Source: Rufibacter sp. LB8 (GTDB lineage Bacteria; Bacteroidota; Bacteroidia; Cytophagales; Hymenobacteraceae). From it: 64,000 nucleotides of DNA. The notes beneath the pieces are model-generated. The model saw nothing but the letters and a program-made list of their open reading frames with translations. It searched no databases and was not told the origin of the DNA. Location of the stretch: assembly GCF_014876185.1 (NCBI RefSeq), contig NZ_JADALJ010000001.1, positions 930,001-994,000 of the forward strand, given 5' to 3'. Made by a program: the position numbers and the translations under genes. Position 1 is the stretch's first letter. Each line of letters starts with the position of its first letter. Of this stretch, positions 18,354-27,022 are shown in pieces.

Positions 18354-19202
18354 TTAGAAACCGGTTTGCTCCGCGCTCAATTCCCACAAACGGCGGGCGA
18401 TGTGCGCATTACAGGAATCTGCCGAAGAAGGTCTGGGTTGGCTATTCTTAAAGTATTTGCCCGTGATAGCTTCTACCTCTGGCGAAGTAGCCAAATACAC
18501 CATGGTCTGCGCTCCATTGGCCGCCGATTTCATGAACAGTTTACCTAATTTGTAAATGAGCCTGATAAAAATGCTGCTGTTGCTTCCAAAATTAGTGGCC
18601 ACCACGCCGGGGTGCAAGGTATTCACAGTGAGAGATGTGAACTCAGAACGGCGGGCCAGTTCATAGGTGAACAGAATGTTGGCCAGTTTTGAGTCTGCGT
18701 AAGCGGTGACCGCACTGTAATGCTGGGGGTTGCCGGCATTGTCGAAATCAATCTTGCCAATGCGGTGCGCCTCAGAACTTACGGTGATCACGCGGCCCTG
18801 CTGGGCTTTTAGCAGGTTGTCCATCAAAAGATTGGTCAGCAGGAAAGGAGCCAGGTGGTTGGTTACCCAGGAGACCTCGTAGCCCTCAATGGTGGTCTGC
18901 TGCAAGCCAGGGATGAGCCCGGCGTTGTTGATAAGCACATCTATGACCGGGTAAGCCGCTTGTAATTCTTGGGCCAACGCCCGCACCTGGTCCAGTGAAG
19001 ACAAATCGGCCAGGTGTAACTGTAGATTGGCGTGGGGCACCTTTGATTTAATATCGGTGATGGCTTTTTCGCCTTTCTCGCGGTTGCGGCAGACCATGGC
19101 TACCAGGGCACCCTGGCGGGCCAGAGCCTCAGTGGCGGCTTTGCCCAGGCCAGAGCTGGCCCCGGTGATTATGATGATCTTTTCTTTGTCTGGGTGGGTC
19201 AT
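18354..19202 (-). CDS. Short-chain dehydrogenase/reductase (retinol-dehydrogenase-like)
   Basis: A 282-residue classical SDR with cofactor motif TGASSGLGKAA, NNAGLIPG, VSSEAHR and catalytic YADSK (all consensus). LHPGVVATNFGSN follows the catalytic helix. The CRNREKG basic pair after the second strand suggests NADP preference. The overall look is closest to RDH11/WW-domain-oxidoreductase-like SDRs that act on lipids or steroids; the true substrate is unknown. The start at 19202 is preferred, with ATG 19217 possible. The AlbA_2 gene follows four bases downstream. Confidence 0.88.
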   Translation of the reverse strand: MTHPDKEKIIIITGASSGLGKAATEALARQGALVAMVCRNREKGEKAITDIKSKVPHANLQLHLADLSSLDQVRALAQELQAAYPVIDVLINNAGLIPGLQQTTIEGYEVSWVTNHLAPFLLTNLLMDNLLKAQQGRVITVSSEAHRIGKIDFDNAGNPQHYSAVTAYADSKLANILFTYELARRSEFTSLTVNTLHPGVVATNFGSNSSIFIRLIYKLGKLFMKSAANGAQTMVYLATSPEVEAITGKYFKNSQPRPSSADSCNAHIARRLWELSAEQTGF

Positions 19203-19290
19203 GTAATTCAATTCCAACGGCTTCTGTTTCTCCGCCTACGGATTTTTGGCTGGCTTAGGTGCTTTTCTGAAAACTAGGGGCCGCCAACAT

Positions 19291-19320
19291 AAAAAATGCG
19301 ACCCGAAACGGGCCGCATTC
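19291..19320 (-). terminator. Terminator of the DUF3127 gene
   Basis: Stem AATGCGACCCG pairs with CGGGCCGCATT around AAA (one mismatch), with a T tract on the minus strand. Confidence 0.85.
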
Positions 19321-19345
19321 TATGGTTATTCTAAAAAGTTAGTGC

Positions 19346-19738
19346 TTAGAAAGGAAGGTCGTTGTCCATGTCATCACTAATGAAGGAACTGGACTTGGCA
19401 GGCTGCGGTGCCTGGGCGTACCCGGCGTTACCGCCACCTTGTGCTTGCGGGGCGCCGTTGCTGGCATGCTCCACGCGCCAGGCCTGCAGGTTGGTGAAGT
19501 ACATGGTGGTGCCGTTTTTGGTGAACGGTTTGCCGCTCAGGTTAAAGGCCACTTTCACTTCATCGCCTGTTTTGTAGTTGTCAAGAATACCGCACTTATC
19601 CTGGGTAAGCTGAAATTTGGCATATTGCGTATAAGAGCCGTCTGGGATTTCCAGCACGAACTCGCGCTTCCGGAATTTCTCGCTCACTTGCGTTTCATCA
19701 AAGATTTCGTGCAATCTTCCCTGTACATCAAAAGACAT
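19346..19738 (-). CDS. DUF3127 OB-fold protein with SSB-like acidic tail
   Basis: A 130-residue protein. The first ~85 residues form an OB-like beta-rich domain (FVLEIPDGSYTQYAKFQL, then GDEVKVAFNLSGKPF and FTNLQAWRVE), typical of DUF3127. A Gly/Ala/Gln linker follows, then the C-terminal acidic peptide DDMDNDLPF. That end closely matches the DDDIPF-type tip of single-strand DNA-binding proteins that recruits repair and replication partners, so a ssDNA-linked role is a reasonable inference. The start at 19738 follows a TATATTTG promoter box; the longer frame is not needed. Confidence 0.88.
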   Translation of the reverse strand: MSFDVQGRLHEIFDETQVSEKFRKREFVLEIPDGSYTQYAKFQLTQDKCGILDNYKTGDEVKVAFNLSGKPFTKNGTTMYFTNLQAWRVEHASNGAPQAQGGGNAGYAQAPQPAKSSSFISDDMDNDLPF

Positions 19739-19771
19739 AATGGTAATTTTAAAATTAGTAAAGTATCTACA

Positions 19772-19779
19772 CAAATATA
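19772..19779 (-). promoter_or_regulatory. Promoter -7 box of the DUF3127 gene
   Basis: Minus-strand TATATTTG fits TAnnTTTG and lies 33 bases before the ATG at 19738. Confidence 0.55.
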
Positions 19780-19911
19780 CAAACAATAGCGCGTTTAGAT
19801 TCCGGGGAAGTCACTTAAATTTCAAGAATTCCTTAGGTTTCTGATTCCCTGCACGGTAGCAGAAAACGCTCAGAATTCTCCTTCCGCACAAGACCCAAAT
19901 TCAACACCTGT

Positions 19912-20853
19912 ATGACCGCAACCAACCCTTTTTCCATAGCGCTCCACGGCGGGGCCGGCACCATTACCAAAGGCTCCCTCACCCCAGAACTGGACCGTGC
20001 CTACCGGACCGCGCTGCAACAAGCCCTCACCATTGGCTATGACCTGTTAAGGCAGGGTGCCACGGCGCTGGCGGCGGTAGAGGCCACCGTGGTGGCCCTG
20101 GAAGACTGCCCGCTCTTCAACGCCGGCAAAGGTTCTGTGTTCAACAAAGTGGGCAAGCATGAGATGGACGCCGCCATGATGTGCGGGAAAACATTGGAGG
20201 CTGGGGCGGTGACTGGCGTGAAGAATGTGCGCAACCCCATTTCTCTGGCCAGCCGCATTCTCCATTTCTCTGACCACGTGTTCCTTAGCCACCAGGGCGC
20301 CGAGGAGTTTGCCCGCAACCAAGGCCTGGCCTTTGAGCCCGACGACTATTTCTTCACCCAACAGCGCTATGAACAGTGGCAAGCCCTGCGAGATTCTGAC
20401 GTGTACATGCTGGACCACACCGAAACTAAGGAGAAAAAATTTGGGACGGTTGGGGCGGTGGCGCTGGACCAGGCGGGTAATTTAGCGGCGGCAACGTCAA
20501 CCGGTGGCATGACCAACAAGAACTTCAACCGCATTGGCGACAGCCCCGTGATTGGGGCCGGCACCTACGCCAATAATAAAACCTGCGCTATTTCCTGCAC
20601 AGGTCATGGCGAGTTTTTCATCCGCCACGTGGTGGCCTATGACATCTCTTGTTTAATGGAATACAAAGGCCTGAGTCTGGCGCAAGCCTGTGACGTGGTA
20701 GTGCAGCAGAAATTGAAACCCATTGGCGGCGAAGGCGGGTTGGTAGCCGTTTCAGGCGCCGGGGAAGTGGCCATGCCGTTCAACTCAGAGGGCATGTACC
20801 GGGCCGCCTGGGTGGCGGGCCTGGAACCCGTGGTGGCTATTTACCAGGAATAA
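19912..20853 (+). CDS. Isoaspartyl peptidase / plant-type L-asparaginase (Ntn-hydrolase)
   Basis: A 313-residue Ntn-hydrolase precursor. The signature ALHGGAGTI is at residues ~9-17 and the self-cleavage site is KFGTVGAVALD, with the catalytic Thr exposed by cleavage after Gly near residue 178. TSTGGMTNK and GDSPVIGAGTYA line the active site in this family. It hydrolyses beta-aspartyl dipeptides and asparagine. It faces a cyanophycinase gene across 48 bases; cyanophycinase releases beta-Asp-Arg, which this enzyme can split, so the two may work in sequence. Start ATG 19912 leaves a short N-terminus of normal length. Confidence 0.92.
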   Translation: MTATNPFSIALHGGAGTITKGSLTPELDRAYRTALQQALTIGYDLLRQGATALAAVEATVVALEDCPLFNAGKGSVFNKVGKHEMDAAMMCGKTLEAGAVTGVKNVRNPISLASRILHFSDHVFLSHQGAEEFARNQGLAFEPDDYFFTQQRYEQWQALRDSDVYMLDHTETKEKKFGTVGAVALDQAGNLAAATSTGGMTNKNFNRIGDSPVIGAGTYANNKTCAISCTGHGEFFIRHVVAYDISCLMEYKGLSLAQACDVVVQQKLKPIGGEGGLVAVSGAGEVAMPFNSEGMYRAAWVAGLEPVVAIYQE

Positions 20854-20903
20854 AATTTCCGTTTTCGGGCTCATTTTCAGAAATGAGCCCGAAAACGGAA
20901 ATT
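20854..20903. repeat. PAL-A palindrome copy A11 (perfect arms, fills the gap)
   Basis: Outer AATTTCCG/CGGAAATT and the core form a long near-perfect stem. It occupies the whole space between the stop codons of the convergent isoaspartyl peptidase and cyanophycinase genes. Confidence 0.95.
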
Positions 20904-21780
20904 ACTCTTGCGTAGGATTTTGTTTATGGCAGAACTTGCGTTCCCTAATATCATAGTAGTTGCCAATGGCCAGCACATGCACCAGCATGTTTTCAATGGA
21001 AAGGGGCGTGCCCGGCGTGACGTAGTCCGTATTGTTGTGCTTGATGTGGTGCCCGTCCACTACAATAACTAAGTTAGACCCAATGGTCTCAATGTAATTT
21101 CCCTGACTGATCAAAACGCCGGTGTCTTCGCCCAGCCCAATGCCAATTTTGAAAGGGTGCGTGGCCACGGCTTCCATCAAGCGCCCAAACCGCCCGCGCT
21201 TCACAAAGTGCGAATCAAAAATCACGTTCTTCTGAAAGGCCAGACCTCTATCCAACTTCACGGCTCCTTTCAGCAATGATCTGGAGCTGCTGCCGCCCTT
21301 GATCATAATATCTGACATGGCCATGGCCCCGGCGCTGGTGCCGGCAATCACAAAGCCTTCTTCTTTCTGGTAACGGTCCAGCAAAATCTGGTGAAAGGCG
21401 GTGCCCGAAAAAATGCGCGCCAGCCTTGACTGGTCGCCGCCCGAGAACATGACGCCGTTGGCCGCCCGCAGCCGGTCCAGGTACAGGGGCTGGTTGACCT
21501 CGGCTTCCTCGCGTATGTGCATGATGCCCACGTTTTGGCACCCCAGCACCCCGAAGGCCTGCAAGTACATGTTTCCCACTTCCTCGGGAATCATGGAGGC
21601 CGTGGTGATAACTTCAATCTTGGCCTGCGTGCCGCCCATGGTGTCAATTACCCGCTTGAGAATCCCCAGCTCAAAAAAGTTCAGCTGGAATTGTTTCTTG
21701 GATTTGGGGAAGGTGCCTTTGTCCTCGTTTCCTCCTATGGCAATCAAAACCCCTTTGGGCAGCAACTCTGGTGTAATCAT
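20902..21780 (-). CDS. cphB: Cyanophycinase (peptidase family S51)
   Basis: A 292-residue S51 serine exopeptidase that degrades cyanophycin (multi-L-arginyl-poly-aspartate) to beta-Asp-Arg dipeptides. Seen: GVLIAIGGNEDKG at the start, FSGGDQSRLA, the nucleophile elbow AGTSAGAMAMSD with catalytic Ser, and DSHFVKRGRFGRL, all typical. No signal peptide is present with the start at 21780 (MITPELLPKG), so it is cytosolic. No cyanophycin synthetase is in the window, although the RimK/GCS2 operon at 35.6 kb is another amide-ligase system. The upstream extension to 21825 has no support. Confidence 0.92.
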   Translation of the reverse strand: MITPELLPKGVLIAIGGNEDKGTFPKSKKQFQLNFFELGILKRVIDTMGGTQAKIEVITTASMIPEEVGNMYLQAFGVLGCQNVGIMHIREEAEVNQPLYLDRLRAANGVMFSGGDQSRLARIFSGTAFHQILLDRYQKEEGFVIAGTSAGAMAMSDIMIKGGSSSRSLLKGAVKLDRGLAFQKNVIFDSHFVKRGRFGRLMEAVATHPFKIGIGLGEDTGVLISQGNYIETIGSNLVIVVDGHHIKHNNTDYVTPGTPLSIENMLVHVLAIGNYYDIRERKFCHKQNPTQE

Positions 21781-21909
21781 GTACGCTTGGTTTGATGTCT
21801 GGGCATATACGCGTAAAGTAAGCAAGCGGGCTTTAAAAACCCATAGTCAAAACGCAGATTCCTGGCATGAAAAAATCTACTTCACCGTAAAATTGTGGGC
21901 CTCAGGTTT

Positions 21910-23691
21910 TCATGATTTTGCCAGCAGCGCATCTACGGATGAAAAAGTGACGGCATGGTACCCGGGTTTGGCCTGCTGGTAAATCTCCCGAGCCATCTGG
22001 GTACCGGCTTCGGTGGCGAGCAGGGCTTTGTAAAGCGGCAAGACAAATTTTCGGCGGCCTACCCGCAGCAGAAACGCCTGCAGCGCCGGAAAAGCTGGGG
22101 CATACTGGTGCGCAATGGCCAGTTGGAGCCACGCGGCCTGAATCTCAGCATTGGTGGAGGCGGTAAAACCGAAGGCGGCATCCAATTCCTGCAGTTGCGC
22201 GGTGGAAAGCGTATTGGGCATTTTTTTCAGGAAGTACAGAATTTCATGCGTGCTCCATGCTTCGGTTTCCAACTCTGCGGGGGCCGTGCCTTGTTGCCAT
22301 AACTGCACTTGGGTTTCAACCTGGTGGAAACGTTGGGAGGAAGGCACCGCCACGCCGGCCGGAATACCGGGTTGGAAGATGAACGCCTCATAGTTAATCT
22401 GGTCCCGCAAGGCGGAATTTCCGTTTATGAGCTCATTTTCCAAAATGGAGACAAAACTGGCGGTGTCAATGCATTTGAATTGATACGTGTTGAAATACTG
22501 TGTCACGAAGGCGTCAAACCGAACTCTGCCTAACAGCGCCTCCAGGTGGCACAGGAACAGGTTTCCTTTTTCATAGGCAATTTCGGTGAGGCCTTCGTCT
22601 GGGTCGCGGTTTTCCAGTTGCAGTTTGAGGTGCGTGTCTTCAGGGGTGTGCTTTAATTCCTCCAGGGTTTGCAACAGGTCGTGGTAGCCCAGCACGTGCA
22701 GCATGTGCGCGTAGTCTTCGCCGTACAAGGCCTCCATGATTCTGCGCTCAAAATACACCGTGAAGCCTTCGTTCAGCCAGAAATCATTCCAGGTGGCGTT
22801 GGTCACCAAATTCCCCGACCACGAATGCGCCAGCTCATGCGCCACCAGCGACGTCAACGATTTATCACCGGTGATGATAGTGGGCGTGGCGAAGGTGAGC
22901 ATAGGGTTTTCCATTCCGCCAAACGGGAAACTAGGCGGCAGCACCAGCAAATCATACCGTCCCCAGAGGTAAGGTCCGTAAAGCGTTTCGGCAGCCTCAA
23001 GCATGTTTTCTGTGTCCAGAAACTCCTGGGCAGCGGCTTCAATAATGCTGGGCTCCGCATACACACCGCAACGCTCGCCCAATGGTTTAAACTGCAGGTC
23101 GCCCACCGCCAGAGAGAGCAGGTAAGAAGGCATAGGCCGTTCCATTATAAAATGGTAAGTGCCGCTGCTGTTTTTCTCCTGCGGGTTCTGGGCGCTCATC
23201 AAAGGCAGTAAATGCGTGGGCACCGTGACCTTCGCTGTGTAAGTGAACCTAATGCCCGGGCTGTCCTGGCAGGGCAACCAGGTGCGCGCCAGAATGGCCT
23301 GTGACTGCGTGAACAAAAATGGATCTGTTTTGCCGGCGGTCTGCTCCGGAGACAGCCATTGCAACGCGGCTGAGTCTTGAGTGGAGGAAAAAGAGATATG
23401 CACTCGCTTTGTTTGGGCTTCCAATGGTATATGCAGGCCTTGGCCCAGAATGGAATCTGGTTCTGAGAGCCAGAAAACAGGGGTAGAGCTCTGTGGTTCC
23501 AGCTCCACTTTTTCAATGACCAGGCCCTTCACGTCTAGAATTATTTCTGAAGCATTTTGATGCTGTATCTGGTAACTGCCCCGCCCAGCAATCTTTTTCT
23601 CTTCAAAATCAACTGTCAGTAGCCAATCTACATGAGTGATGACTGCTTCTATCGGGCACGCATGGGAATGGGGGTCTTTAGTAAAATTCAT
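21910..23691 (-). CDS. M1-family aminopeptidase (leukotriene A4 hydrolase-like)
   Basis: A 593-residue zinc metallopeptidase that removes N-terminal residues from peptides. Seen: the exopeptidase motif PFGGMENP, zinc motif HELAHSWSGN followed by WLNEGFTVYFE giving the third ligand Glu, and a C-terminal helical domain of the LTA4H type from about residue 460. There is no signal peptide, so it is likely cytosolic. A stretch at 22418-22459 resembles a decayed PAL-A palindrome read as ILENELINGNSA. An upstream neighbour on the other strand is the L,D-transpeptidase. Confidence 0.92.
   Translation of the reverse strand: MNFTKDPHSHACPIEAVITHVDWLLTVDFEEKKIAGRGSYQIQHQNASEIILDVKGLVIEKVELEPQSSTPVFWLSEPDSILGQGLHIPLEAQTKRVHISFSSTQDSAALQWLSPEQTAGKTDPFLFTQSQAILARTWLPCQDSPGIRFTYTAKVTVPTHLLPLMSAQNPQEKNSSGTYHFIMERPMPSYLLSLAVGDLQFKPLGERCGVYAEPSIIEAAAQEFLDTENMLEAAETLYGPYLWGRYDLLVLPPSFPFGGMENPMLTFATPTIITGDKSLTSLVAHELAHSWSGNLVTNATWNDFWLNEGFTVYFERRIMEALYGEDYAHMLHVLGYHDLLQTLEELKHTPEDTHLKLQLENRDPDEGLTEIAYEKGNLFLCHLEALLGRVRFDAFVTQYFNTYQFKCIDTASFVSILENELINGNSALRDQINYEAFIFQPGIPAGVAVPSSQRFHQVETQVQLWQQGTAPAELETEAWSTHEILYFLKKMPNTLSTAQLQELDAAFGFTASTNAEIQAAWLQLAIAHQYAPAFPALQAFLLRVGRRKFVLPLYKALLATEAGTQMAREIYQQAKPGYHAVTFSSVDALLAKS
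22418..22459. repeat. Possible decayed PAL-A copy A12 inside the M1 aminopeptidase gene
   Basis: TTTCCGTTTATGAGCTCATT, then TTCCAAAATGGAGACAAAAC, follow the PAL-A order, but many arm pairs are lost. It could be chance similarity. Confidence 0.35.
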
Positions 23692-23964
23692 ATTATAAAA
23701 TTACAATTAGCATGAATGTTGTAAGGAGTAATTCAAATGGGCTAAACCTTAGATTAAGCTCAAACCGAAAGATTTACTGGTACAGCTTACGGCCATTCTT
23801 TAAATTTTTTAGGCAATCCTGCCAGGTCCATAATAAAAATAGGGCTGTGGCTATATTCTGCGGAGCCTTCTGGCTTGCATACAATTCTCAACCTGGTAAG
23901 CTTTCAAACATTTTCACTTGAATTTTAGTATAAGTACCAAATTAATATGATAGGGACAACCCGT

Positions 23965-25635
23965 ATGAAATCAAACAAGACCTACCCCTTCTTCTTTCTA
24001 TGTATGATGCTGGGCTTGCTCGTGCTGTCTGCCTGCGCCAAGTCTGGTGAGAAGCAGAAGCAGAAAGAAGCCAAAGCCGCCGCGCAGAATTTCCCGCAGC
24101 AGACCGACAGCGTGTACGTAGTGAAGTACGCCAGCACCGAACCGGAGTTCAAAGAGCACATTTCCCTTTTAAAACTGTTTTACCGCGAGCGTGGCTATAA
24201 GTTTGCCTGGTTTAAAGATGGTGCCTTGGTGCCGCAAGCCTTCAAGTTCATGGAGGTAATTAACCAGGCGCATGAAGAAGGCCTTAACCCGCGTGACTAC
24301 ATGGTGAAAGATTTGCCGGCCATGTTCAAGAAATTAGAGCAAACCCCCAATGACTCCAGCCGCCACGCACTACAAAAAGAGATTGATGTGTCCTTAACGG
24401 CCTCTTACTTTAATTATGCGTCAGATTTCTACAAAGGCACGGTCAATCCGCGCAGCATGGACAACATTGAGTGGGAAGTGAAGCGAAACAAAATCAAGCT
24501 GCACAAAGCCCTGCAAACCATTTTAAAGGAGCGCGAAAGCCGGTATCCTTACTATGAATTTGAAGCCTTGCACCCAGGGTATATTAAGCTGCGCGAAGCC
24601 CTGAAACAATACCGTTTGGCCAAGCAGGAGGGTGGATGGCCCCGCATAGATGCTCCCAAAACTTTGAAGCCTGGCGATTCTTCACAAGCCGTAGTCGCGC
24701 TTCGGCAACGGGTGCTGGGCAAGCAAGCCGTGGGGAAAGCCGGTGCGAACCAGTATGACCCTGAATTGGCCGACGCCGTGAAAAACTTTCAGATCCGGCA
24801 CGGATTGAAGCCAGACGGCGTGGTAGGTGGGGAGACCCTCAAGAAACTGAATGTATCCGTGGAAGACCGCATTGACCAGATTATCATTAACATGGAACGC
24901 TGGCGCTGGGTACCTAAACGCTTTGAAGACAAATACGTGCTGGTGAACATTCCGGAATACGGCATGCACGTGATGGAGAAAGGCAAAGAAGTGCTGTCTA
25001 TGAAAGTGGTAGTGGGGAAAGAGATGCACGCCACACCCGTGTTCAGTGACAAACTGGAATACATTGTGTTCTACCCGTACTGGAACATCACCCCGCAGAT
25101 TTTAGAGGAGGAAATTGCCCCGGCCCAAGCCAAAAATCCCAATTACCTTGCCTCCAATGACATGGAACTTGTGAAAGACATTGGCAATGACAAAGTGGAG
25201 ATTATTCCTACAAACTCTGTTGATTGGTACTCAGTGGACAAAGATTTCAAGTACCGTGTGCGCCAGCGCCCCGGTAAAAAGAACCCGCTTGGTTTTGTGA
25301 AATTCATTTTCCCTAATGAGCACAATGTGTACCTGCATGACACGCCTTCTGACCACCTGTTTAACCAGGCCACCCGGGGCTTTAGCCATGGTTGTATTAG
25401 AATTGAGAAACCGTTTGAGTTTGCCCAGTATCTATTGAAAGACCAGAAGCAATGGACACCTTCTACCATCAAAGCCGCCATGCACGGAGGTCAGGAAAAA
25501 TACGTAAATTTATCGGCGAAAGTACCGGTCTATATAGTGTATTTCACAGCTTGGGTAGATGACAACGGAGCCGTCCATTTCAGAGATGATATCTACAAAC
25601 ATGACCAAGATTTGGCGAATGCCTATTTTGGATAA
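23965..25635 (+). CDS. Lipoprotein murein L,D-transpeptidase (YcbB/LdtD-like)
   Basis: A 556-residue envelope enzyme that makes 3-3 peptidoglycan cross-links or a related bond. Order: lipoprotein signal ending LLVLSAC, an alpha-helical scaffold (~45-215), a peptidoglycan-binding repeat (GDSSQAVVALRQRVLG through DGVVGGETLKKLNV), and the YkuD catalytic domain with HDTPSDHLFN and the nucleophile Cys in GFSHGCIRIEKPFE near residue 480. The start at 23965 gives a standard lipoprotein signal; the ATG at 23947 adds six residues. A hairpin terminator follows. Confidence 0.93.
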   Translation: MKSNKTYPFFFLCMMLGLLVLSACAKSGEKQKQKEAKAAAQNFPQQTDSVYVVKYASTEPEFKEHISLLKLFYRERGYKFAWFKDGALVPQAFKFMEVINQAHEEGLNPRDYMVKDLPAMFKKLEQTPNDSSRHALQKEIDVSLTASYFNYASDFYKGTVNPRSMDNIEWEVKRNKIKLHKALQTILKERESRYPYYEFEALHPGYIKLREALKQYRLAKQEGGWPRIDAPKTLKPGDSSQAVVALRQRVLGKQAVGKAGANQYDPELADAVKNFQIRHGLKPDGVVGGETLKKLNVSVEDRIDQIIINMERWRWVPKRFEDKYVLVNIPEYGMHVMEKGKEVLSMKVVVGKEMHATPVFSDKLEYIVFYPYWNITPQILEEEIAPAQAKNPNYLASNDMELVKDIGNDKVEIIPTNSVDWYSVDKDFKYRVRQRPGKKNPLGFVKFIFPNEHNVYLHDTPSDHLFNQATRGFSHGCIRIEKPFEFAQYLLKDQKQWTPSTIKAAMHGGQEKYVNLSAKVPVYIVYFTAWVDDNGAVHFRDDIYKHDQDLANAYFG

Positions 25636-25677
25636 ATAACAGAAGAGTTGTAAAAAGCCATTCTTCAATATTTTTTC

Positions 25678-25711
25678 AAAAGGATGCTCAAATTTTGAGC
25701 ATCCTTTTTTT
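25678..25711 (+). terminator. Terminator of the L,D-transpeptidase gene
   Basis: Perfect 15-bp stem AAAAGGATGCTCAAA (25678-25692) with its complement at 25694-25708, followed by T residues. Confidence 0.93.
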
Positions 25712-26054
25712 ATGGCTGGTCGAATTTCGTTTTCAACTAAATCTTGTCTGTTAAAATTACAAATTCGATTTTCATAGGATAAAGCAAATGGTAACGTGCT
25801 TCTTTGCATTATGGAACAGGCAGTAAGCGGAAGCCCAAATCTAAAGGGCATGCCAACGCCATAATTGCTCCGTTATGATGCTGGCTCCTTTGTGTTTTGA
25901 CGGTTAACAGAAATTGAGTTTCACACCTAGTAAGGATAGATGCTCTGGATTATGAAAGTGTGAAAGCAAAGTTGAAGGGAAAAGAGTAGTAATAGGCTGG
26001 CTGGCTGGTTTGGTTCTTAGAAGGAGCTATTGGTTTGCTTGAGTTTACATTTGT

Positions 26055-26068
26055 TTTACAATTGTAAA
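26055..26068. promoter_or_regulatory. Palindromic operator-like site upstream of the XRE regulator
   Basis: TTTACAATTGTAAA is a perfect 14-base palindrome, and a third half-site TTTACA lies 11 bases upstream at 26044. It could be bound by the XRE protein encoded 208 bases downstream. Confidence 0.45.
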
Positions 26069-26276
26069 CAAGGTTTAAATATGTTAATTTGTAAAAATGA
26101 AAGAGGTATTGAATTGGTAGGATGTGGTGGTAAGTTGCAGTTAATAAGAAAGTTGAACCGATTGCTTAAAGCAACGCTTGCTGTGGGGCGGCAGGCTGAA
26201 GCCTAAGAAAAAGGTGGATGGACGATTTGGTTTAAACTCTTTCTTCATTTTTAAATAATGCGTTACCAAAAATGGC

Positions 26277-26714
26277 ATGAGTGATTTACTGCCTAAAATA
26301 AAAGAGTTGCTGGAATGGCTTGGGATGGGACCGGCTGCGTTTGCTGATGAAGTAGGCGTGGCCAGACCTGTCATGAGCCATATTTTATCGGAGCGAAACA
26401 AGGTGAGCCTGGAGGTGGTGCAGAAGATACTGGCCAGGTTTACCGACGTGGACCCTGCCTGGCTTTTACTGGGTCAAGGGGAAATGCTAAAGAAAATAGT
26501 AGCGCAGCCTATACCTGGTTCACCTGCTACAGACGCTCAGAAAGAAGTGCCTGAAGTAGAGCAAGAGTCTGTAACTCCTGGTAAAGTTCAAAACTCAAAG
26601 AAAGCTTCTTCGCCAGTTGTAAGTAAGTCAGGTAACCAGAAGAAGGAGCTTATCAAGGTACTGTTGGTCTATTCAGACGGAACCTACAAAGAACTCCTGC
26701 CAGAGGAAATGTAA
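26277..26714 (+). CDS. XRE-family helix-turn-helix regulator
   Basis: A 145-residue protein with an N-terminal HTH_3 domain (residues ~5-65: GPAAFADEVGVARPVMSHIL, SLEVVQKILARFTDVDPAWL). A flexible Ser/Pro/Lys-rich middle follows, then a short C-terminal strand segment ELIKVLLVYSDGTYKELLPE. There is no S24 LexA-type peptidase domain, so it is not an ordinary LexA. It precedes the SRAP, Y-polymerase and DnaE genes on the same strand and may regulate them or itself; that is inference from position. Confidence 0.83.
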   Translation: MSDLLPKIKELLEWLGMGPAAFADEVGVARPVMSHILSERNKVSLEVVQKILARFTDVDPAWLLLGQGEMLKKIVAQPIPGSPATDAQKEVPEVEQESVTPGKVQNSKKASSPVVSKSGNQKKELIKVLLVYSDGTYKELLPEEM

Positions 26715-27022
26715 TTTAAAAGAGGGAAAGGCTTTTTATTTCTACCGAATTAGCAGGAGTTGTATTTTACATTTAACTAGTGAATTACTAGAATATTCTT
26801 GCAAACCGTGAAAATTTCATTCTAATTCTTTCACCTTCTTTCTTAAATAATAGGTGATTTTGTGCTACGTATCTGTGCTTCTGTTTTCGGGCTCATTTCT
26901 GGAAATGAGCCCGAAAACAGAAGATGAATTGGAGGCAATAATATCTCTTATTAAAAAGTTGTCTGTACCTTGGGTGGAGCAACAACTGCCGTTTGAAATC
27001 TTTTTTATTTAACGTTACGCGT
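26715..27022. other. Gap upstream of the SRAP gene
   Basis: It has a perfect palindrome CTAGT-GAATT-ACTAG at 26777-26791 and PAL-A copy A13. TACCTTGG near 26967 weakly resembles a -7 box. No gene is seen. Confidence 0.5.
26878..26923. repeat. PAL-A palindrome copy A13 (perfect arms)
   Basis: Outer arms CTTCTG/CAGAAG with perfect core TTTTCGGGCTCATTTC and its complement. Confidence 0.95.

Larger units (their letters stand above)
25636..26276. other. Gene-free region between L,D-transpeptidase and XRE regulator
   Basis: It holds a terminator at its left end and a palindromic operator-like site near 26055. A minus-strand open frame at 25510-25851 crosses the terminator and is rejected. A short GGCT tandem lies near 25996-26010. 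Nothing else is seen. Confidence 0.6.

Noticed and set aside
25510-25851. 113-codon minus-strand frame
   Set aside because: It overlaps the end of the L,D-transpeptidase gene and its terminator; no promoter or family match.
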